From positions 124,001 through 188,000 of the forward strand of contig JAKLMB010000015.1 in NCBI GenBank assembly GCA_022813625.1: a stretch of DNA of 64,000 nt, read 5' to 3'. The notes under the pieces are model-generated. The model ran no database searches. It had not been told where the DNA came from and was given only the letters and a program-made list of their open reading frames with translations. The DNA comes from Aaosphaeria pasadenensis (Eukaryota > Ascomycota > Dothideomycetes > Pleosporales). Of this stretch, positions 22,040 through 33,518 are shown piece by piece. Each line of letters begins with the position of its first letter. Position 1 is the stretch's first letter. The position numbers were made by a program, and so were the translations under genes.

Positions 22040-23249
22040 ATGCTGCAAAATGCATCGATATCGTGGGTACTTTCCCCAAATGCGCCAGGCAGCGGAACGT
22101 CGAGCGCCATTCCTCATTCCACGATGAACGAATTCACCAAGCATCGTGATTGGACACAGCACGTGCTAAGTGGGATACGAGACTTTCTACATGTCCTGTC
22201 GCCAGAGGGTAGGATACTCCATGCGTCGTCGTCGAGCAAGCACGTCGTCGGGTACGATCCGAATCGGCTCTTGGGTCGTTCCGTTGGGGAGTTCGTCCAC
22301 CCGGAGGACTTCCACACGTTTACGAAAGACTTGAACGAATCGATGCTGTACGGTGGTGTTTTCAGATGCATTTATCGGTTCCGCAGCGCAGAGCATGAAT
22401 GGATCATACTCGATGCGCGAGGCCGCCCGTACTGGGCAGACGGTACCAACCAGGCGGATTCCCCTTCCACGGCAACCACGGCGGCATGTCGCCGACAACT
22501 GATCATCACGGCTCGCCCATATCTGACCAGGGCGGGCGTTCTTGCAGATTTGTTTGTGGAGCAGGAGATCCTGCAAGAGCGCCTCACGAGACAGATCGAG
22601 GAGCTGAGGGGTGAAGAGCACGACGAAGAGAAGGAAGAAGACGAGGAAGAGGAGGAATCGCAATGGGCGGAGGAGTGGGATATGTCGTCGAATGCTTCCG
22701 TGATACGGTTCCGGTCGGGAGAGGAGATTTGGGCTGCACCACCGTCATCGACGAGTGCAGTTTCACTTAGGCAGTCTCCGGGTCCATATGACACCACCCA
22801 TGATGGATGCTCCCCAAATTCGAATTCACAAGGGTGTTTCGGACAGGAGGCCACCGACCATAACTACACCCAGAACAAACAGTCGAGAGTAACAGCCACT
22901 GCGACGAGCAATCCCGTGATCGGCGATGCTGGCATCCCGATAGCTAACCCAAACAAAGACCGAACATCCTCAAAACCCTGGATAAAGAAGCCGAGGGGAT
23001 GCAGAGAATCCAAGAAGGAGCTGCATATTTGCTTGTTCTGCAGCACGATAGAGTCTCCAGAATGGAGAAAAGGGCCTAATGGACAGAAGACACTGTGTAA
23101 TGCGTGCGGATGTGAGTCTCCTGCGGTCGAGAGTCTGTGTATGGGTTGGCTAATCATAATTATCAGTGCGTTGGTCCAAGGCGATGAGGAAGTCTAGCCT
23201 TACGAGCAAGGGAGAGTCGGGTACCGCTTCCTCGGTATCGTCTGTTTGA
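22040..23249 (+). CDS. wc-2: White collar 2-type PAS/GATA transcription factor
   Basis: Exons 22040-23111 and 23167-23249 with a 55-bp intron (TTGGCTAATC branch-like site) that falls inside the GATA finger; 384 aa. The first ATG in frame is at 22040; an ATG at 22124 or an upstream exon is also possible. A single PAS domain covers about 45-135 (FLHVLSPEGRILHASSSSKH, then HVVGYDPNRLLGRSVGEFVH and the HPEDF motif), typical of WC-2. It lacks the flavin-binding LOV cysteine motif, so light sensing should depend on a WC-1 partner. A helical, acidic linker follows. The zinc finger is C-x2-C-x18-C-x2-C (CLFCSTIESPEWRKGPNGQK then LCNACG), continuing after the intron as LRWSKAMRKS. In Neurospora WC-2 with WC-1 forms the nuclear photoreceptor and clock complex. 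The gene is flanked by long gene-poor DNA. Confidence 0.93.
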
Positions 23250-26200
23250 GGTTTCGAGATGCAGTGACTGGGGATGAGTTGGAGGCGATTCTTCTACCGC
23301 AATTGTCTCTTCTAGCATTGTATGCAAAGCGAGTATATAGATAACGGCTGTCTCTTTCTCGGGTAGAAACATTTTCCGGCCATACACTGATATGCTGAGT
23401 ACTGAGCAGGTAATAGTCAGTTAAGATACCCAAGAATAAAATAATCCTGCATTTTAGTCTCTACCGAATATGACATAATACTGTCAGGGGTTATCTTCAA
23501 GACAAATAGTCTTAACGTATCTCTCAGCAAAAGTCCAAAGGAAATGTCGTGCTAGGAACGAAGCACGGGGAAGCTGATCTTATTATAACTTATAATGAAG
23601 TTGTATGAGGTCTCCTAGGATGGTAAATGGTACCTTCTGATGAGGAATCAACAACTTCGGGATAGCACGGCGTACGTGAGAACTCAAAGTAAACGTCACA
23701 GGTTCTTGCCGAACAGACGGTCTTCGAGCCATTGTACTATATTTTATTAAAATGGTAGATGTTTATCTTACACGTTACAACGAAGAAGAATAATTATCTA
23801 CCATAACAACTGTTCGTCCGATATGAATTACTTTGTACTGCGTAGTTCATTACCTCTTAATCCTCCCAATAATACAAAATAGAATCATAATGACTTTCTC
23901 GAAATGAATTTCCAGTCCACCATTCCTTCGGACTAGAGTCTCAGTCCGCGGAAACCAAGACATGAGTGAGTACCGCATATGCACACGCATGCACGTAATC
24001 ATGCCGGGACGCACCTCTTTCTGGGCAGGGGAAACTCAATACCCAGATTCAATCATGATTCATCTACGATGTAATACACCAACGACACACTTCGTAGACT
24101 GTCAGGTACGTCCTTATCCTACTTGTACGAATGGTCGTGGATGTGCAGCGGGGATCCTTGGACACTAGCCGCAGTTTTTGGGTCTGAGATCATAGGTGCA
24201 GGGAAGGGCGATATTATGTTGTCGTATATTGAAAAATTGGAGTTTCTGTTTCTATCGATGGAGTCGATGGACTAGGAGTGTTGATGGATGGGTGGAGAGG
24301 ATTATATGATGATAAGCTTCGTTAGTTTTGGATGCACGGTGTACGCCTGATCAATTGTGGATAATGACGATGAAAGCGATAATGGATTTATTGTTTTCGT
24401 TTGCGAGCGGAGATACTGGTGTTGAAGTTCGACTTCTGGGATTGTTGATCTGATGGTGATTTTCTTGCGTGGGTGCTGGTGGGATTCAATGCTTCTCATA
24501 TGAAATCAGAGGTCCTGTACGGTTAGTATTTCCTTCAATGGACTCGAAAAACGTATGAAATATGTACTCCGTATATCTTTCTACTTCGAAATCTTCGAAA
24601 TCTTCGAAATCGTCAGTTTAAAAGTGTCTTCTAAAACGAGTCTCTTGAGTCGTGCGAATTTACCTCAAGTCAAGGATCGTTCAAGCCCGTCGGGTCCCTC
24701 AACTCTTCCAAGCTCATCAAGACTTCCAACCCCTCAACTTAATCTCCTAACCAATTACTCCATAAGTAGTCCTCCCTTCAACCTCATTATCCAGCACAGC
24801 CCCATACCACCCTCACATCCCATCCCTATATCTCAAACAAGCTAGCAGCAAATAGCACGACACGGCGGGTCGATCACAATACCCTACCCGCCGCAGTCAT
24901 ACCGACCCGACGTAACCGAACAATGCGGGCGGTCCGATTAACCATTTTCACTCTTTGACCGGTCGCAGCGGTGGGTGTTTGTTTGTTTTTTTATTTCGTT
25001 GCTGTGAAGAAGGGGGATCGTGGCACGGACAGGTGGGCGTCGTTCTAAGTTACTGGTTGGGGTTTAGTGTAGATAGTGTGCTGTTTTTGGAGGATGATGA
25101 TGCGGGATGGGATTTAGGGGGTGGTTTTTGATTGTGATGTTGTCTGGAGGAATAAGGACGGTGGTGGTGGTTTGGGTGTTTTAATGTCTACCTACGTGCA
25201 TATGCAAAATATACAAGTAAATATAGGAATATCGATTCATAACAGCTAAGTCCTTCCTCCTGGCAATCCTGTCTCCTATCAATTGTAGGTATATGTGACT
25301 TGTGCAAATCTCGAAAGAGCAGAACTAATTACGGAGTGCTTCCTCGAGAAACGAACAATTTCTACTATGTCAACATTCCCATACCCACAAAAAAGAACTA
25401 CTTACCTTTCAATTACTCATCCATACACATCCGTACACTACTAACCCTCTACTTAACAAACAATATAAAAAAAATCTAATCTAATCTTGCCACGACAGAT
25501 ACGAAGCTAGGTAAGGTAACTATGTATAAGCACCCGATCTTATCAGATGATGTTCTCGTACCTAGTCACAGATACGAGAGTACGGAGTATAGTCTCTCGT
25601 ACTTGTAAATTTCTAGTCAACTACGGAGTACTTAGTTAGTGCTTTTCTTCCTTCTTCCTCCTGGCTTGTGAAAGTGTCTGTTCTTTTTTTGAGCGGGCAA
25701 GTGGGTACTGTAGGAAGGGTTATATCACGAGATATTTCTACGTCGCTCGATTCTGCAAACTGTACTGTGGATGAGGGAGACAGCGCAAGATGGCAGGCAG
25801 CATAGACGTTGTAAATTACAAGTACAGAGTACCACTTACTATCAATCAAACAGCAAGACAAGTCTGACAGGTATCAATCAACCAGAACCGAGAAGGAAGA
25901 AGGATTTCATCCAGCACCATCGAAGGATGAGGCAGACACATCAACACCAATTTTTCATTTCTAGTTTTAAGGATTCACAGGATTCACAGCACTCCCTCAG
26001 CGCACGCGAGAACGACGTTGCCAACACGTTCCCATTCGCACGTGGCAGGCAGCACACGCGTGGCCATGCGCGCGGCTGTGATTGGCTCACATCCCCACCC
26101 CCCTCTCACCTCTTAATGGTTCAACCGTTCAACAAGAAAACAACGACGGCACCATCGTGGACTTCTCAATCCGGCAGCGGGGCGGGGTCGGTTCTGGAAG

Positions 26201-29200
26201 CGATAGTTTCTAGCGCGGCGTTCGTAGGATCGAACTCTGGTACCTCGTACGGTGGGTAAGTGGATGGAAGAATTTTGTTGCGGGGCGGGGGGAGGGTGAG
26301 GCTGGACTGGGCTGGCCGCTGGGCAGGCTGGCTTACTGAGGGGAGGGGGAGGATTTCGCGATACACGATGTGCAGTACACGATAGCTTCATGTATGTGCG
26401 ATCCTCTTGCTCTTCCTTCTATAACGCGATACTTAATTATCATATCATACCATACAATCCTACAAATAACTATGTACTATTTAGTGGTCATAGGGTTCAA
26501 AGAAAGAAAAAAGGGAGACAAGAGGGCACGGAGCAAGCCGCTACGCCGCAACGGGACAACTGCGACTCTATAATTACCATCACGAAAGGGTCCGAGGGAT
26601 GGTTAGTTGGGTAGGCTCGATTCGGCAGTCCGCAGCGCGCAGGCAGACTCGAGACTTGGGAGGTCGGAACCAGAGTTACGGTCGTAGACTGGGTGTAACT
26701 ATGTGACGATATGTGTGTGTGTGTACGTACGCTCGGATCCTGCGGGTGCGCAGTAGAATGGTACTGTGCGATAATGCGGTGTAATGATGTGGTGATGTGA
26801 ACATGAGCAGCAGCATGGATGACGGAGGGGAGCGGAGGCTGAGGGGACATGGGGAAACGGAAACGGTGAACGTTCACAATGTTTGAACGAAATGCTGTAT
26901 GTATCACCATTGTCATCATCTTAAGCTTTAATATTTGAGACATTTCGGTTTGTGTTCGTGGTGATGATTGCAATGTTACAATTGTGGAACCGTCGTGCCG
27001 GTTTGTGTCGTTCATTCGTTGTTTCAAGCTGCTACGGATACATAGGGTAGAGGGAAGAGGGGATGGCTGTGATGGAGGTGGTGATGACGATTTGTGTGGA
27101 CGGTTGTATGAGTGGGTGAATGGATGGGGAATTGATTTTCAGGGACTCGAATCTCTTGACTTTTGCTTGTCTCTGGATCCCATCTCTCCCATCGACTCCC
27201 ATCTCCCCTTCGCTTGGACAATCCCTGCCTGATCCTCATCCCTCCCGGCCATCCTGCTCCGTCCAGTGGTTAGTTGAGTTACCGAGTACAAGTCACAACA
27301 CGACTACTGGGCGCTATCTGTTGCCTGTTTGCCTCGTTGGCTCCGCTCCTCTGTTCAACAAGTGCCGCTGTCTGTCGTGCTATGCTATGGTCATACTCAT
27401 GCACAACAATGGTCTGTAACTTTGTTGTGGTACCCACACGATAAACTTCTGATCGAAGAGAAAAGCAATCGATCGATCAGCTCGGCAGCGCCATGGTCAT
27501 TACCACTTTTCCATCATCGCTGTCGCTATCGTCGTCATTCGCACCATCACGATTATCGCATTACTATCCTCGACGTATGGTAGGTGGATTGTGACATTTG
27601 GAGGCGGCGCGGGGCTTCGATGTTGTGGAAGGGCCGGCGGAGCACGTCAGCGACGCCGCAATGAAATATCTCCGGAGGATTGCAACAAGCTTACGGGCGA
27701 ACGAATGGATGGATTGGAGGATGCGTGGGAAGGGCCAGAACACCCGGATGCTGTGTCCTTCAGGTCTTGCACACCGTACAGGACCAGCTACCGTTCAGCA
27801 CACGGTCACAGTCACAGTCACAGTCGCATCTGGCTGCCAGCTGGCTTTCGAACCACCAAGTAAAAGAAAATGTCGAAATGTCACCCGAACGTGAATAGAT
27901 GCCATTATCCCCAATCCACTCGGAAATCCTTCTTCACGGCCGGGGGTTGTTTGTTGCATGATCCTAGAGCGCGAAGCGACGATTGGGCCATTCTAGGCTC
28001 CGGGCCACTCTGGACGGTTTCTTAGTAAAACTCTTAATTCCCCCCCTACCCGACGATACTGTGTAGAAGAGGCATTGCAGGCAGGCAGTTGTGATACCAC
28101 CTAAACCGAATCCAACACCCCATCTAATTAACAAGTACCAGGCCACTAGGCGTTGAAGAGAGGAACCCATGCTCTGCTGCTGGTCGTCGGTTGCTGTCTG
28201 TGGTGTTTGGGTACTGGTCCCCGGTGATTCCGGTGAATGTGTCCATGTTCGACCAATTGCTGCTGTCATTATATATTATTACTGTCGAGTGACTCCCAGT
28301 AACTACCCATACGAGTATCTACAGGGCAATGCAGGGCAACGTAGGGTAATGCAGGGCAGGGTAGGATAAGGGTATCGTGGATGTCTGGTACTCTGGAGTC
28401 TGGTAGGGCATACTCAGCAATGTTCTATTCGTATTCACCACGCTTATGCCCATGCCCATGCTCATAACCATAACCATGGTCATGATCATGAGCTTGATCT
28501 TTGAGACTAATTATGTATCTAGTCTGTCGTCGCCCTCCGCCTTGACCCTCTGGAACCTTTTGGCCTTAGACCCTTATGTCGCAAAGTACGAGGTCATTCG
28601 TCGACTGTCGCCTACATTCAGGTACTAGATGCTACTCTACTCTAGAGTCTAACTACCTCCCGTAACTCACTGCGCCTGCGCCCCTCTGGCCCCCCGTCTG
28701 CCCTTTTTTGTCATTCTACCGAGGGTCCTGCGACGGTTTGAGTTGTCGCTTGTATCCTCGATTGGGACTGGATTGCACTGGATTAGACTCGACTGGTATT
28801 CTGTTGGACTGGACCTTTGGGCGGTCTTGTCTTTTCTTTTCTTACCATTAACATCGAATTATTACTATTGGCATTGGCATTGGTATTGTCGCTGGCACCA
28901 CCAAGGCTACGGTCTACACGGTCTACACGGCCTACTCGTTAGCCCACACGCGCCCCCAAAAAAGCTCAGCCCAACCCGTAAACCCATAGGCCGGTCCAAA
29001 GACCATTCGAAACAACAACCCATCGCGGCCAGACCACAGAGCAAACTCTACCTACACACTGTCACTCTCTCTCTATTTGCGGTCTCTTACTCTCTCACTC
29101 TCTCTTGCGCCCGTTCCTCCCCAAAAAATAAATAACCTCCGACATCCCCGTCACCCTGTTGGCTCCGTGTTTAGCATTCCGCCTCTGCCTACCAACCTAC

Positions 29201-29752
29201 CTATATTCACTCTCACTTCTCTTAATTTCCTCATTTTATTCCTTTGATACCCTCTGTGCTTTTCGACTTCACAATGATAAATTAATTACCCTCGCCTTCT
29301 TCTTTGTCCAATAATAGGTATGTATCTCTGCGCGCGCACCAACACCACCACCTCCTTCACCTTCACCCAACCACTTTCACCTCTCAAAAGTAATTCCTCA
29401 CTCACCTACTCACTCTCACCAGCTCTTCGGAAAGTCGGCAGCGTAACAATGCATATTTGCGTGATTTACCTTCATTCCTCCTTCTCCAAGCTGTCGTCGC
29501 CCTGAGTCCAGTGCACCACAATCACTCGCTGCAATCAATTCACTCGCGACCTCCTCGACCATCTCGCTTACCGACTTGCGACCCAATCGCCCTTTCTGTA
29601 ACCCTACCATTTAAGGAAGAGCAAGAATAGAAAAAGTAAAGAAGAAAGACAAGAGCTTTCCACCCATTAGACAAACATCCTCACTTCGACAATCACCTCA
29701 CCCTTCAATCCGTCTCCGAACTCCACGGCCATTGGGCCTACCCTTCTCGGCA
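23250..29752. other. 6.5-kb gene-poor stretch
   Basis: No frame here shows a domain, a credible composition or a consistent splice pattern. 23400-25700 is A/T rich and holds three of the four exact copies of TACGGAGTA/TACTCCGTA that I found (24565, 25581, 25622). Small repeats: TTCGAAATC x3 at 24585-24611, a GT run with GTAC at about 26713-26728, GCAGGGCAA-type units at about 28320-28370 and CATGCCCATG-type units at about 28446-28496. The last 1 kb is pyrimidine-rich and probably contains the promoter and a leader of the carboxylesterase gene. Long non-coding transcripts cannot be excluded. Confidence 0.45.
24585..24611. repeat. 9-bp tandem repeat, three copies
   Basis: Three perfect consecutive copies of TTCGAAATC in intergenic A/T-rich DNA. 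TTCGAA is itself palindromic, so each unit has a small inverted core. No gene is attached. Confidence 0.9.
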
Positions 29753-31907
29753 ATGTTTCGACAATTGCTTCTCTGCCTCGCGCTTTGCGCGTACCATGCC
29801 GTCGCCGTCGATCTCGATGTCGATCTCGGGTACGCCAAGTATCGAGGCATCCACGAGCCAGGCGGCGTATTGCGATGGGCGGGAATGCGTTACGCTCGCT
29901 CCGTCTCTCGCGTGGATGGAATGCGATTCGCTGCCCCCCAGGATCCTGTCCCTGAACGTCAGGGATTGGTTGTCAACGCCAGCAAGGTATGTATAGATTT
30001 GTTTTTTTATTCTCTTTTGTGTATGCATCTCTATGTCGGTTCAGCAACTGACAAAGACCTAGTTCGGCCCTCTGTGCATTGGCACCGACTCTGCTCTCCA
30101 GAACGAGTTCGGTGGCAGGCAGTCTGAGGATTGCCTTTTCGCCAACGTATGGGCCCCCGCGAAGGCTACCAACGAAAGCAACTTCCCCGTCTACATCTTC
30201 ATCCAGGGAGGCGGTTTCAATGCTAATGGCAATGCCGACTACAACGCCACCAAGCTCGTCCAGGCCTCCAACAACTCCATGGTCGTCGTCAACTTCAACT
30301 ACCGTGTCGGCCCGTATGGATTCCTCGCAGGCAACGATGTTATCGCTGACGACGACGTGAGCCTGAACAACGGACTCAAGGATCAGCGCCAATTGTTCAA
30401 ATGGGTTCAGCAGCATATCACCAAATTCGGCGGTGATCCCAACCACGTCACTATCGGTGGCCCAAGTGCCGGTGCTGGCTCGGTCGTTCTCCACCTCACA
30501 GCCTATGGCGGTCGCGACGACAAGCTCTTCCATGCTGCGGCGGCAGAGTCGCCCTCGTTCCCGCCCCTGCGCACCGAGGAGGACAGCGAGTTCATGTACG
30601 AGGCTCTACGCAAGGAGACGGGATGCAGCGACCTCAAGTGCATGCGCGAGATGCCGGCCCCTGAATTCCAAAAGGCCGTCCGCACGATGAAGACGAACTT
30701 CCCCGGCGGAAAGAGCCCACCAATCTACTTCTGGAACCCCACGATCGATAACGACTTCATCAGGGACTACACGTACAACGAGCTCCGCAACGGCCATTTC
30801 GTCAAGGTCCCCACGATCTTCGGTAGCGACGAGAACGATGGGCTTGTCTTCACGCCCAAATCCGCCACGTCCCTCCAGCGCGCGCAGCAGTTCGTCACTG
30901 ACCAGTTCCCCAATCTCAACAAGGAGCAATGGGCTCGCATCCGCAAGATCTGGCCCGGTCCCCCGGACGCATTCAAGGACGCTCGGTGGAAGAACGTAGC
31001 CGCCGACATCTACGGCCACATCCGGTACACCTGCCCCGCCATCAACGCCTCCGCCTCCTACGAGCGCGGGAGCGACTTCAATTCCTGGCAATACCGCTGG
31101 AACGTCGGCAGCGCGCTCCACGTCTCAGAGCTCGGCTCCATCTGGAACAACGGCACGACGGCCGCCGGCGTCTTCATCCAGCAGTACTGGGTCTCCTTCA
31201 TCAAGACATACGACCCCAACAAGATTCAAACCACCTTCCTCGCCTCCAAGGGCGTCCTCACCTCCCCGACCTGGGAGCCTTACGGCACCGGCAACGGCAA
31301 GCGCATGCTCTTCACCAACCAGAACGACGTCTCCATGGAGGATGTCTCGCAGGAGTCCCGCGACAAGTGCGAGGTCATCACCGGGATTGGTGCACAACTT
31401 AGCCAGTGAGTATTCATTCTTTCTCTACACCAAGACTACGACTACGACTTTGATATGGTAAACGACTTTCATGACGGATGACGATGGGGGAGGAGATTCA
31501 TTCCGTTAGATCAATTGTAATAATCATGTGGCTGGCCCGTGGTGGCTGTTCTTTTCTCTATTTACTTGTTGCGGTTTCTTGGGCGTTCTTCTGTCTCCCT
31601 TCCTTCTCTTCCTTCTCTTCCTTCTCGTCTGTCTCTGTTCTGTTTTACCACTGTGATGTCTTGTCTTGTCCTCTTCTGTCACGTTCTCCAATCATCTCAA
31701 GTAGGCTTGGATGGTTTTTCTCTGTTTCAAAAATGACGCACTCCCGCGGAATGCAACAACCAAAACTGCAAGGAAGAACACATCACTGACTCCAAACCCC
31801 ACAGAAAACCACTCAAAACGAAATCCGCGGCCGTGTCTGCGTTCGCGAATCCGGGACTGCTGAAGTGCCTCATACCGGTACTGCTCGTTGCGGGCTTTTA
31901 CACCTGA
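29753..31907 (+). CDS. Secreted type-B carboxylesterase with alternative C-terminal exon
   Basis: Exons 29753-29986, 30063-31405 and 31805-31907; 559 aa when fully spliced. MFRQLLLCLALCAYHAVA is a signal peptide. The alpha/beta-hydrolase core has the oxyanion loop QGGGFN (127-129 GGG), the nucleophile elbow GGPSAGAGS with Ser213, an acidic residue in GSDENDG (likely Asp337) and a candidate His431 in ALHVSEL. The family hydrolyses carboxylic esters; the substrate is unknown, and the protein should be extracellular or cell-surface. Intron 2 (31406-31804, 399 bp, GTGAGT donor, CACTGAC branch-like site, CACAG acceptor) is long. If it is retained, the codon at the donor reads CAG-TGA and the protein stops at 526 aa (GAQLSQ). 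If it is spliced, a 33-residue tail is added, with a Ser/Ala stretch and a hydrophobic end (LIPVLLVAGFYT), resembling a GPI-attachment or membrane tail. Core assignment is firm; the tail exon is inferred. Confidence 0.9.
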
Positions 31908-33518
31908 GCGTTGGCATGGGCGTTTGGATGAATCACGAAGACAAACAGCAACAACACCAAGATATGGTTGTTGTTTTGAGGGGAATGGAATATTCTCCAA
32001 AGAAGATGGATGGAACGAACTAAGGGGGGAATCGACATATACGCCATACGATCTGAGGGGATAAGGCCCATGAAGGCACCTGATGGACTATGGATGGAAA
32101 TGTCAAGTCGGAAAGACGACGATAAGAGAGAAAAAGAGAAGAAAGAGGAAGAGGACTGAGGCTGGACGATCAACATCCGCATCCACCTCCACAACCACGA
32201 CGACAAAGAGATCCTGGAGACGAAGGAAAGAGAGAGAAGACGAATAGGAGCACGCAACCGGCCCGTTGACAGACAGTCACACAGACGGGTGAAACAGACG
32301 TCGTGTAACCCACCCACCGTCCATCCACACACACCCCTGGATATTTTTCTTTTTTCCGCGACCATTCAGCGAGCATAGCGCGTTTTGACACTCCACCCAC
32401 TTGGGGGAAGCATTATGGGATGATTGGAGTGTTGCATAGCTCTCTCCAACATCTTTTGTATATTTTTTGACTTATGGGGATTGTTTGTTTATATTGAGGG
32501 AAGGGGAGAGGTTGAGGAGAAGATGAAGCGTAAAGTAAAGCATAATCATAGTACTATATTTGAATGACAAAAACAATTCAAAACTACATCCAAGATTCTC
32601 TTCGAAACATTGACCGCCTTCTCATCTGCCTATCTACATGATTATCAATGCGTCTACACAGTGCGGAGCAACTCCGTCTTATTCACACGATCCTCGAACC
32701 AAGCAGAAAGCTTACTACCCATAACAGGTCTAGCCCAAAACGCGAAAACTAGAAAAGGACTAGCGCGCCTGTCTGAAGAAAGTTTAAAAATCACCGCCGA
32801 CACCGCTCTAAGTGTCCCACGAGGGAACGTCGTTTGTTACGTGTCTGATTGGTTGGTGATGGATCTATTAAGTTGAATATTTGTTTGACGCGGATACAGG
32901 AGATGGATGGAATTGAGTGTCTTTGAGTAGTTATCATGCCTGAGTTATGATAGAAATTGTGATTAGTTGTCGTCGTAAATCCATGTTATTCGTTGGATGG
33001 TGGGCGAGATAAAACGTCCGAGCGTCGATGCGCTACTGTAGGTATCCAGGGACAGGAACCCACACGTTTTTGTTGAAAGCAACGACAGGACAGTAACTAA
33101 TACCTTACTCGCGCTTCACCTGGAGCCATAACTACACTCCATACTCATACTCACACTCACACCGATACATACCACGAGAAACACACCCCATTGCGCTCCC
33201 GCGGCGCCTGTTATCCCACCCCAGATTCTCTGACCTCCGCCCTCGTGCTGCCCGCCCCGGCGCCGCATCAGGGGCATCCTGCGCACATCTCCATACGATC
33301 GATCCCAAACCACACTCCCCCAGAGTCATTGCTCCGCCAGATCGTTTCATAGATTCGTCCTTCGCCGATGATACAGCAGCACCAGCAGCAGCAGCGCCCC
33401 TCGACACCACATCGAATCGACCCCGTAATGCTTTCGTGCCCGCGTTCCACTCGATAGCGCAACCCCCCCTCCCTCCTCAATCTCTCCTCCCTCCAGCAGA
33501 AATTCCTGGTTTCCCCAA
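31908..33518. other. Intergenic, no gene seen
   Basis: About 1.6 kb. The minus-strand frames around 31900-32400 overlap each other and lack domains. 32410-32600 is A/T rich. The last 100 bp before 33519 are C-rich and open in the DOCK frame, but the ATG at 33519 is the first plausible start. Confidence 0.4.

Noticed and set aside
24338..24348. GGTGTACGCCT, similar to the cluster palindrome
   Set aside because: One mismatch in the 10-bp core and no gene nearby; taken as background and used only as a caution.
27591..27894. Three overlapping plus-strand frames before the carboxylesterase
   Set aside because: All three frames are open at once over about 200 bp; none has a domain.
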